Source: Bacteroidales bacterium
Lineage (GTDB): Bacteria > Bacteroidota > Bacteroidia > Bacteroidales > UBA7960
Reading direction: 5' to 3'
DNA length: 9,793 nucleotides
NCBI GenBank assembly: GCA_003555385.1
Contig: PWHO01000124.1
Span: forward strand, 1-9,793
Shown: positions 1-6,431 of the stretch, one piece after another
Layout of the letters: the number at the start of each line of letters is the position of its first letter
How positions within the stretch are numbered: the first letter of the stretch is position 1
Notes under the pieces: generated by a model
The model's input: only the letters and a program-made list of their open reading frames with translations
What the model was told of the DNA's origin: nothing
Database searches by the model: none
Made by a program: the position numbers and the translations under genes

Positions 1-2
1 GA

Positions 3-953
3 AATCCGCGGGCTTCACTGCGTGAAGTGTATGAACAGATCGAGGCTGATTTGAACCAGGCCATTGAATTATTTGATGGCAGTACGGCGCAGGCGCACAA
101 ATCGCATATCAGCCTGCCGGTGGTTCATGGTTTATATGCCAGAACGGCCCTTTCAAAGGGTGAATGGGATGTGGCACGCCAGCATGCGGAAACTGCCATT
201 AATCTGTCTGGTGCCAGTCTTTTTACCGTGGATGATTTCCCCCCGGCTTTTGAAAGCATTGCCACTTACTCCAGGAATCAGCTCTTTAATGATGCAGGTG
301 CAGATGAATGGATGTGGGGCATGGAGATCAACGAAGAGCAAGCCACCATTTTTGCTTCCTTCTTCAGTCATATGGACCCCCTGACTTTCAGTTATGCACA
401 ACTCGGAAACCAGAAGCTGGTCAGTCATGGTGAAGAAGGCCTGTATCACCGTATGTCGGATACAGACGTAAGGAAGAACCTGTGGGCTGATCCGGAATAT
501 GCGGAAAGTTACGTGGTGCCCTATTGCCAGCTGAAGTTTGTGACCCAGCGTGACGGTTCCTGGGAAGGAGACTATGTGTTTATGCGACTGGCGGAAATGT
601 ACCTGATCAAGGCGGAAGCCGAGGCCAGGGACGGCCAGCATGGTGATGCTGCCCAGACCCTGCATGAGCTGATGCAAAACAGGGATCCGGAGTATGAACT
701 TTCAACCAATACCGGGCAGGAACTGATCGATGAGATCATGTTTCACCGCAGGGTAGAACTTTGGGGTGAAGGTTTCAACTGGATTGACCTGAAGCGTACA
801 GGTCAGCCGCTTGACCGTCGCAACAAAGGGCACAGCGAACAGCTGGCCATCACCCTTTACGAGGAAGCTGACTCGGACCGGTGGATCTGGCTGATCCCCA
901 CTGATGAGATCAATGCCAATGATGCCATTGGTTCCGGTGACCAGAACCCATAA
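3..953 (+). CDS. RagB/SusD family nutrient-binding outer-membrane protein, 5'-truncated by the window edge
   Basis: This is the C-terminal 316 residues of a SusD-type glycan/peptide-binding lipoprotein; families usually run to about 450-600 residues, so the signal peptide and lipobox lie off the left edge. The frame is open to the edge (first visible residues NPRASLREVYEQIEADLNQA), so the GTG at 27 is an internal codon, not a start. A helical TPR-like stretch lies around residues 20-65. Two SusD C-terminal hallmarks are visible: RLAEMYLIKAEA at residues 195-206 and RRVELWGEGFNWIDLKR at 249-265. The protein ends in the usual 'IP..E...N' region (IPTDEINAND). By family knowledge SusD caps a SusC TonB-dependent channel on the cell surface and delivers ligand; the partner susC is expected just upstream, outside the window. 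The substrate cannot be read from this sequence. It is convergent with the next gene and shares a terminator with it. Confidence 0.93.
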   Translation, partial: NPRASLREVYEQIEADLNQAIELFDGSTAQAHKSHISLPVVHGLYARTALSKGEWDVARQHAETAINLSGASLFTVDDFPPAFESIATYSRNQLFNDAGADEWMWGMEINEEQATIFASFFSHMDPLTFSYAQLGNQKLVSHGEEGLYHRMSDTDVRKNLWADPEYAESYVVPYCQLKFVTQRDGSWEGDYVFMRLAEMYLIKAEAEARDGQHGDAAQTLHELMQNRDPEYELSTNTGQELIDEIMFHRRVELWGEGFNWIDLKRTGQPLDRRNKGHSEQLAITLYEEADSDRWIWLIPTDEINANDAIGSGDQNP

Positions 954-962
954 TGGATTTTA

Positions 963-999
963 TCCGGCTTTGACCGGAATACGGGATTTTTGACCCGTA
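963..999. other. Two small hairpins ahead of the terminator
   Basis: TCCGG/CCGGA (963-967 with 974-978, 6-nt loop) is followed at once by TACGGG/CCCGTA (980-985 with 994-999, 8-nt loop). Neither carries its own U-tract in the + direction, so they are unlikely to be terminators by themselves. They may form stacked 3'-end structures that protect the SusD messenger RNA, or be chance. Confidence 0.4.
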
Positions 1000-1003
1000 G
1001 CAT

Positions 1004-1042
1004 AAAAAAACCCCCGGCGGAGTGATCCGCCGGGGGTTTTTT
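1004..1042. terminator. Bidirectional intrinsic terminator between the convergent SusD genes
   Basis: A perfect 10-bp GC-rich stem (CCCCCGGCGG at 1011-1020 pairing with CCGCCGGGGG at 1027-1036) closes a 6-nt loop. It is flanked by seven A residues on the left (1004-1010) and six T residues on the right (1037-1042). The A/T symmetry gives a U-tract to transcripts from either side, so it can end both the upstream SusD gene and the minus-strand SusD gene, whose stop codon lies only 14 bp away. Confidence 0.93.
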
Positions 1043-1055
1043 GTTCCTGCATGTT

Positions 1056-2426
1056 TTATTCTGTATCCCACCAGACCCTGTCAAACAAACCTGCATCGTC
1101 CGGAATGTTGTCTGCATTCCTTTCATACTCGTTCTGGGGGTAGACAAAACGTCTGGGTATCTTATTTTCCGGTGCATCCTCATAAGGGGGCAGTTCAGGA
1201 TAACCGGTCCGGCGGTAGTCAGTCCATACTTCCGGGTTCAGGAAAAGTGCCACATATTTTGCCGTAATGATCTGTTCCAGCGTCACATTTTCGATGTATG
1301 CATTTTCATCTTCCCAGCTGGCGTCTTCAATGCCGCATTCCCGGAGAGAGGAGATTACCGCCTCCCGGAAGGCCTGGTCAGCCAGGTGCTGATTCCCTGT
1401 TTTCAGAAATACCTCTGCCTTGATAAATTGTTGCTCTGTATAACTGACCAGTGAAATGGGTGTATCGTCTGAGGCTACCTCAGAAGCGGGCAGGGATGCA
1501 TTATATCTCCCCTCTCCCGGAAGGTTTCCTTCGTATTCTCCGTTGGTATCCATGGCCACATAGTACGCAAGGCGCGGGTCATTGCTTTCTTTCAGCAGGT
1601 CGGTAAAGAACTTACCCACGCGGGTGTGGCCTCTTTCATTGTCAAAGAAGAAATGGGGGTTTACCTGGTCGAGATCCTGGTTGAACTCATAGGACATATC
1701 GTCACCCCTGTTGGCAAATAGTTCAGAGGCATTGATGTGGGTCAGGGCTTCCGTGTAATCATCATGATAATTGCCCAGCCTGAGCAGGTAACGCAATTTG
1801 ATGGTGTTGGCGGCTCTTTCCCATTGATCCAGGTCTCCCCCGTATATCGGGTCTTCGTTGTTTCCGGGCCGCATATGTTCTGTCAGCGCCGCCTCCCGAA
1901 TGTCAGAGATCCCCCTGCTGATCAGTGATATGATCTCTGCGTAGAGTATATCCTGACTGTCGTAGGCAGGGTAACCAATTTCCTCAAAATATGTTTCTGC
2001 GGCAGAGTAGGGAAGGTTTCCCCAGGTATCTGTCATAAAACCAAGGCTGTAGGCCTGAAGTATATTTGCCATCCCGCGGTAAGCGGGGGCATCCGTTTCA
2101 TTGGCACGTTCAGTGATCTCTTTAAGCCGGAAATGGATTTCATTGTAATAAAAATACCAGATGTCATCGGTGTGCGGAGGCTCCATTCCGTATCGGTCAA
2201 TCTGGATGAAAGTGCCCCGGATCCCGCTCAGTTGCTGCGTCCATTGCAGCTGGTAACGGGCCATATCCAGGCCCTGCCAGTAAGCTACCAGGTATTGGGT
2301 GTAAGGCATCAGTGACTGCAGGTCCTCTTCCGGGGTGGGTTGCTCTTCTTCATCCAGGATATCGCATGCTGAGAAAAGCACTCCCCATGCAAGTGCCAGG
2401 ATCAGCAGATTTTTAAAAGGCTTCAT
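1056..2426 (-). CDS. SusD-like_2 (PF12771-type) outer-membrane lipoprotein, orphan
   Basis: A complete 456-residue protein, normal length for the SusD/RagB-like subfamily PF12771. Residues 1-20 form a lipoprotein signal peptide (K2, K5, then a hydrophobic core) ending in the lipobox FSAC, so Cys21 is the lipidated residue. It is followed by an acidic patch (D22, D25-E28) resembling the Bacteroidota lipoprotein export signal for the cell surface. Family hallmarks are ANILQAYSLGFMTDTWGNLP (residues 120-139), WERAANTIKLRYLLRL (202-217) and NPEVWTDYRRTGYPEL near the C-terminus (397-412). The ATG at 2426 is chosen because it directly precedes the signal peptide. The expected role is surface capture of oligosaccharides or peptides for a SusC channel. 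Oddly, no susC lies upstream on this strand: the next gene is a divergently transcribed protease 161 bp away, so this SusD is probably monocistronic. Its ligand is unknown. Confidence 0.93.
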   Translation of the reverse strand: MKPFKNLLILALAWGVLFSACDILDEEEQPTPEEDLQSLMPYTQYLVAYWQGLDMARYQLQWTQQLSGIRGTFIQIDRYGMEPPHTDDIWYFYYNEIHFRLKEITERANETDAPAYRGMANILQAYSLGFMTDTWGNLPYSAAETYFEEIGYPAYDSQDILYAEIISLISRGISDIREAALTEHMRPGNNEDPIYGGDLDQWERAANTIKLRYLLRLGNYHDDYTEALTHINASELFANRGDDMSYEFNQDLDQVNPHFFFDNERGHTRVGKFFTDLLKESNDPRLAYYVAMDTNGEYEGNLPGEGRYNASLPASEVASDDTPISLVSYTEQQFIKAEVFLKTGNQHLADQAFREAVISSLRECGIEDASWEDENAYIENVTLEQIITAKYVALFLNPEVWTDYRRTGYPELPPYEDAPENKIPRRFVYPQNEYERNADNIPDDAGLFDRVWWDTE

Positions 2427-2454
2427 ACAAATTTTTTTCGGTTCAACATTTTCG

Positions 2455-2482
2455 CAAAAGTACGAAAACCGCTACGCCCAAA
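2455..2482 (-). promoter_or_regulatory. Candidate Bacteroidota promoter of the minus-strand SusD gene
   Basis: Read on the minus strand, 2462-2455 is TACTTTTG, a full match to the Bacteroidota -7 consensus TAnnTTTG. A TTTG -33-like element lies at 2482-2479, with a 16-nt spacer that is slightly shorter than usual. Transcription would start near 2448, giving a leader of about 22 nt. The stretch just before the ATG is A-rich and has no Shine-Dalgarno sequence, as is normal in this phylum. The -7 box is the better supported half. Confidence 0.42.
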
Positions 2483-2519
2483 AAAATTTGCGGCCACAAC
2501 CAGTGAAACTGTATCCGCC

Positions 2520-2533
2520 AATATTCGAATATT
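2520..2533. promoter_or_regulatory. Perfect 14-bp palindrome in the divergent intergenic region (candidate operator)
   Basis: AATATTCGAATATT is identical to its own reverse complement. It sits inside the 161-bp region (2427-2587) between the divergent SusD and serine protease genes. It lies 58 bp upstream of the minus-strand -7 box and 5 bp before a near-match to a plus-strand -7 box (TAACTTTA, 2538-2545). This position suits a dimeric regulator acting on the protease, the SusD gene or both. No regulator gene is in the window, so the function is inferred. Confidence 0.4.
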
Positions 2534-2587
2534 TCTGTAACTTTATCGGGAACTTAAGATATTTTGTTACACCCAAATCAACCAGGC

Positions 2588-5500
2588 ATGTTCCGTATCA
2601 GGCCTTTCCCCGGGTGTTCGCCTCCGGTTTATTCACTGCGCACCCTGCTGTGCACCTTTTTTTATAACCTTTTGCCGGGGGTGTTCATCATGGCTTTTGC
2701 TTCCGCCTCCGCTGCCCAGATTTCTGAGGGAGGAATTCCCAGGGGTTACCATAAGTCAGTTGCGGAAATCCCCCTGGTGGATCTGAACGATCATCCGGTG
2801 TTGTATGAAGAAATTGGCAAGGAGGGTGATCCTTTCGGCCCCATGAAAGCCGGGTTCGGGATTCCTGTTGTCATAACCCCTGATGAGTACGGTCAATTCA
2901 TGGAGCTGGAGAACGGAAAAAAGCTATGGCAGCTTAAGATACACGCCTCCGGTGCCCTGGGGCTGGGCCTGGTGTTTGATGATTTTTACCTGGATGCAGG
3001 AGACCGGATGTTTGTGTATAACACAGACGGGTCCTTTCATGCGGGTGCTTTTACTTCAATCAATAACAATCCGGACAATGTGTTTTCTACCCATATTGTG
3101 CCCGGCGACACCCTTGTGATTGAACTGGAAACGGCAGCCTTACCCGGAGAAGCGGCAAAAGAACCCGGAGAAGCAGCAGCGACCTCTTCGCGCCTGCAAA
3201 TCAGCGAGGTGATATTTATTGACAACGGAGGGGAGCTGTCGCTGTTTACCGGAGAAAAGGAAGTTGGAAGCTCGGGTGACTGCCAGGTAGGAATCAACTG
3301 CCCTGAAGGAAACAATTGGCAGGACGAGAAAAGGGGAGTGGCCCGCATATTGCTCAGGGAAGGGGGTGCATGGTACTGGTGTACCGGAAGTCTGATAAAT
3401 AACACGGCACAGGACGGCACACCTTATATGCTCACTTCAGACCACTGCGGGGATTCTTCTTTACCGGAAGATTATGACGTTTGGCAATTTTACTTCAATT
3501 TTGAGCGACCCGGGTGCGAAGAAACCGGAAGCCCGCCCAACAATATGATCAGGGGGTCGACCCTGAAATCGAAGGCGCCCCTGGATGGCGGATCTGATTT
3601 TAAACTGCTGCTGCTCAGGAATAACCTGCCTGAATCATACCATCCTTATTTTAACGGGTGGAATCTGGCAAAAACAGGGAGCCCTTCAGGAGTAAGCATA
3701 CATCATCCTGTCGGGGATGTCATGAAAATCTCCACCTATACTTCCGGCCTTTCCACATCCAGCTGGCCCGGAGCCACCAATGCCATTGACGATGGTTTCT
3801 GGCGGGTAACCTGGGCAGAAACAATTTCGGGGCACGGAGTCACCGAAGGCGGTTCTTCCGGGGCGCCGCTGTTTGATTACTCCGGTCAGATCGTCGGAAC
3901 ACTGACAGGAGGGGCTTCCAGTTGCGCCAGGCCCCAAAATCCTGATTTCTACGGAAAAATGAATATGCACTGGGATGCCAACAGTGAATATGACAGCCTT
4001 CAGCTGGCCCCATGGCTTGACCCACTTGGTGCTGAACCCCTTTCGCTGGAAGGCTATGACCCTCACAGCGACCGTTATCTGCCTCCTGCCGGCCTGGTGG
4101 CCTCCCTTAGCAATGAGGACCAGGTGAACTTGCAGTGGAGGAGGCCCGGGGCATTGACAGGACCGGAAGGCTGGGTGGCTTATAACACTGATTTTTCTCA
4201 CCTGACCTGGCAGCAGCCGCAACGGGCTACCCTTTTCAGGGCTGCTGATTTTGAGTTCAGCTATCCGGTGGCCATCAGCCGGATCGCACATTATTTTATT
4301 GAATATGCGGATCATGCCTGGCCGGATAACCGGTTTCATTTTGTGATTTACGGAGATGACGGGGAGCGCATACTTTATGAGTCTGAACTGCTGGAAGCCG
4401 GCAAAGACAAACTGGTTTACCATTATCCGGATGAGCCGTTGTACATAGAAGAGGATTTTTATGTGGCAATTGTTCCATACCATACCGACGGACACCCGTC
4501 CAGTGCTGCACAAATACTTGACAATGGTGAAGTATGCCATTCTTTTGTGGGTGAAGCCGGGGAATGGTCTCCGTATGTGAATGAAGACGGTGATTATTTT
4601 GAGCTCTATACCATGGTATATGTGCTGGCCGATCAAAAAGAGGGAAAAAAAGAAGAACTGCTTGCCGGCGAAAGTCCGGAGGATGTCAGGCGCATTAGTC
4701 CCTTTGACAAGCAGGAAAAAGATGACAGGCAGTTTTCCGTGGTATCCGACTATGCCAAAACAGAAGACAAGGATTTCAGCCTTACGGGTTACAGGGTGTT
4801 CCGTAACAACGAGGTGGTTGCCGCCATTGAAGATTCCGGAATCCGGGAGTTCACGGATACAGAACCCGGTCCGGGCCGGTTTTCCTATTATGTTACCGCC
4901 CTGTATGACGACGCCACCGAGTCGGGGCGATCCAATGAAGCGTTTATCAGTGTGGAAACACCACCGAAATACCGGGATGTCCGTTTCAGGGTGGTTGACC
5001 AGGATGGCACGCCGTTGGGGAATGCCTCCGTGGTCCTGACCTCATATGTGGGTGAGGATGCCCCCCTGTTTTTTGAAGATTGGGAAGATTACCCCGATTT
5101 TACGACCAACCTCGGTCCCTGGCGTTCCGATGATCCACTGGAAGAGGTTACCTACGTTGCTGAAAACTTTACGTTTCCCGGAGCAGGACAGCCTTTTGGT
5201 TTTATGACATTTAACCCGGATGAAACTGATCCGTCGATTGAATTCCCTGCAGTAAGTGGTGATCGTTATGTGGTGTCCTCCACCTCATTGCATACGCCCC
5301 GGCGGGATGAAGACAAATGGCTGATCTCACCCCCCATATACATTGATGAAAACGCCTCCCTTTCCTTTTTTGCCAGGTCCGTCGCCTCTTCTTACGGCCT
5401 GGAAAGGATCAGGGTTTGGGCATCCGGTGAAGGTGATAACAGAGAAGATTTCCGACGTAAGCTTTCTGCCGGTTCACACATTGATGTACCGGGAAGCTGG

Positions 5501-6301
5501 ACGGAGTATACCTTCGGACTGGAAGATTTTGTGGGTGAGACCATGCACTTTGCTATACAGTATGTCTCCTATGATTCCTTTATGTTGATGGTGGATGCCC
5601 TGGGAGTGGAAAAAACCGGGCGGAAATCTGTGGACGAGAAATTCGTCGTGACCGACCAGGACGGGCTGGCTGAAGTGAGCCTGCCAAAGGGGCTTTACCA
5701 GTACCGGGTGATCCTGGACGGGTATTCGGGCCACCGGGCCGTTTTTTCTGTGGAGGAAGCAGACCTGGAGATTGAGGTAGAGCTGTCAGATACTGCCTAT
5801 GAGCTGACCCTGGTCGCTGAGCCTGAAGAGGGGGGGCGAGTGGTCGACAGAACCGATGCTGCACCCTATGCAGAGGGAACGGAAGTGATCCTGGAGGCGG
5901 TTCCTTCCCATGGCTATGCGTTTGTAGAATGGAGAAAGGATGATGAGGAGGAAGCAGTGGGTTCGGAGCTGCGGTATTCTTTTACTATGGGCTCTGCGGA
6001 TGTCAGCCTGGTCGCTCTGTTTAAAGAAGATGGTACCTCACTTGATGAAACAAGCAGGTTGGCGAGCCTGGAGGTGTTCCCCAATCCCACCCGTGACTGG
6101 CTATATATTGAGGTCCCCGCCAATATTGAACTGCACAAAATCCGCCTTTTCAACATCCATGGTCAGCTGGTTTATGAATATGCAGGGGGTGACATGCGTG
6201 AACCGCAACTGAACCTTTCTTCTCTTCCTGACGGGATATATTTTTTGCAGATGATTTCACGGGATGGATTGGCTGTCAGGCGCATCAGGTTAAACAGATA
6301 G
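2588..6301 (+). CDS. Secreted lysyl-endopeptidase-like serine protease with nested adhesin-type domains and T9SS sorting domain
   Basis: A 1237-residue protease predicted to be exported by Sec and then T9SS. The ATG at 2588 is chosen over the TTG at 2564 because it heads a signal peptide (Arg-rich start, hydrophobic 20-40, cleavage near A43). Residues 44-224 form a beta-rich propeptide. The protease domain (about 225-490) matches Achromobacter protease I (family S1): H286 in TSDHCG, D337 in GSDFKLL and S424 in EGGSSGAP form the triad, and six cysteines (232, 238, 265, 287, 310, 446) match its three disulfides. Then follow a Fn3-like domain in two halves (498-520 and 729-789) split by a beta-sandwich insert, a carboxypeptidase-regulatory-like domain in two halves (794-822 and 1015-1068) split by a cleaved-adhesin-like domain (827-1008), an InlB-type repeat (1071-1147) and a T9SS type A sorting domain (1161-1237, LEVFPNP...). 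Lys or basic specificity is an inference. Confidence 0.93.
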   Translation: MFRIRPFPGCSPPVYSLRTLLCTFFYNLLPGVFIMAFASASAAQISEGGIPRGYHKSVAEIPLVDLNDHPVLYEEIGKEGDPFGPMKAGFGIPVVITPDEYGQFMELENGKKLWQLKIHASGALGLGLVFDDFYLDAGDRMFVYNTDGSFHAGAFTSINNNPDNVFSTHIVPGDTLVIELETAALPGEAAKEPGEAAATSSRLQISEVIFIDNGGELSLFTGEKEVGSSGDCQVGINCPEGNNWQDEKRGVARILLREGGAWYWCTGSLINNTAQDGTPYMLTSDHCGDSSLPEDYDVWQFYFNFERPGCEETGSPPNNMIRGSTLKSKAPLDGGSDFKLLLLRNNLPESYHPYFNGWNLAKTGSPSGVSIHHPVGDVMKISTYTSGLSTSSWPGATNAIDDGFWRVTWAETISGHGVTEGGSSGAPLFDYSGQIVGTLTGGASSCARPQNPDFYGKMNMHWDANSEYDSLQLAPWLDPLGAEPLSLEGYDPHSDRYLPPAGLVASLSNEDQVNLQWRRPGALTGPEGWVAYNTDFSHLTWQQPQRATLFRAADFEFSYPVAISRIAHYFIEYADHAWPDNRFHFVIYGDDGERILYESELLEAGKDKLVYHYPDEPLYIEEDFYVAIVPYHTDGHPSSAAQILDNGEVCHSFVGEAGEWSPYVNEDGDYFELYTMVYVLADQKEGKKEELLAGESPEDVRRISPFDKQEKDDRQFSVVSDYAKTEDKDFSLTGYRVFRNNEVVAAIEDSGIREFTDTEPGPGRFSYYVTALYDDATESGRSNEAFISVETPPKYRDVRFRVVDQDGTPLGNASVVLTSYVGEDAPLFFEDWEDYPDFTTNLGPWRSDDPLEEVTYVAENFTFPGAGQPFGFMTFNPDETDPSIEFPAVSGDRYVVSSTSLHTPRRDEDKWLISPPIYIDENASLSFFARSVASSYGLERIRVWASGEGDNREDFRRKLSAGSHIDVPGSWTEYTFGLEDFVGETMHFAIQYVSYDSFMLMVDALGVEKTGRKSVDEKFVVTDQDGLAEVSLPKGLYQYRVILDGYSGHRAVFSVEEADLEIEVELSDTAYELTLVAEPEEGGRVVDRTDAAPYAEGTEVILEAVPSHGYAFVEWRKDDEEEAVGSELRYSFTMGSADVSLVALFKEDGTSLDETSRLASLEVFPNPTRDWLYIEVPANIELHKIRLFNIHGQLVYEYAGGDMREPQLNLSSLPDGIYFLQMISRDGLAVRRIRLNR
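3142..3177 (+). repeat. Short 21-bp-period direct repeat in the protease propeptide linker
   Basis: ACCCGGAGAAGCGGC (3142-3156) recurs with one mismatch as ACCCGGAGAAGCAGC (3163-3177). In the protein this doubles PGEAA (residues 186-190 and 193-197) in a low-complexity Ala/Glu linker between the end of one propeptide beta-strand and the next. It looks like a small slippage duplication that kept the frame. Confidence 0.6.
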
Positions 6302-6431
6302 GTTAACCCATTTGTTGCATTAAGTCGTGGCTGCTTTATATTAAGATACCTGCATGATTGAACCCTGGTTGCCTGTTTTTTGTTATTTTTATCCTCGCAA
6401 ATAATGATGTTGTATCCCGGACTTCTTGTAT
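6302..6431. other. Spacer between the two protease genes
   Basis: This 130-bp AT-rich gap holds no gene and no convincing hairpin terminator. It contains the hexamer ATTAAG twice (near 6320 and 6340), and a TATTTTTA (6384-6391) that matches seven of eight positions of the -7 consensus with a TTG 23 nt upstream (6358-6360). A separate promoter for the metalloprotease is possible, and so is read-through from the serine protease. Confidence 0.3.

Noticed and set aside
27..29. GTG at 27 as the start of the first SusD gene
   Set aside because: The frame is open to the left edge and reads as normal SusD sequence before it, and a signal peptide is missing, so the gene is truncated by the window.
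2538..2566. Plus-strand -7 boxes TAACTTTA (2538-2545) and ATATTTTG (2559-2566) for the serine protease
   Set aside because: Each deviates from TAnnTTTG and neither has a TTG/TTTG at a suitable distance upstream; a promoter must exist here but I cannot place it.
2564..2587. TTG at 2564 as the start of the serine protease
   Set aside because: It adds eight residues before a good ATG-led signal peptide and overlaps the likely promoter region; the ATG at 2588 is preferred.
3686..4636. Long antisense open frame (316 codons) opposite the serine protease
   Set aside because: Its translation is rich in His, Cys, Ile and Pro with no recognisable domain, and it lies wholly opposite a well-supported protease. 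It is a shadow frame caused by codon bias.
4581..5039. Same-strand open frames overlapping the proteases (for example 4581-5039 and 5940-6212)
   Set aside because: They sit in another frame of confirmed domains, lack signal peptides or recognisable motifs, and have skewed Met/Trp/Pro composition.
6361..6390. T-rich stretch after the serine protease gene as a terminator
   Set aside because: AACC/GGTT just upstream leaves only a 2-nt loop and no other stable stem precedes the T-run, so no terminator is called.
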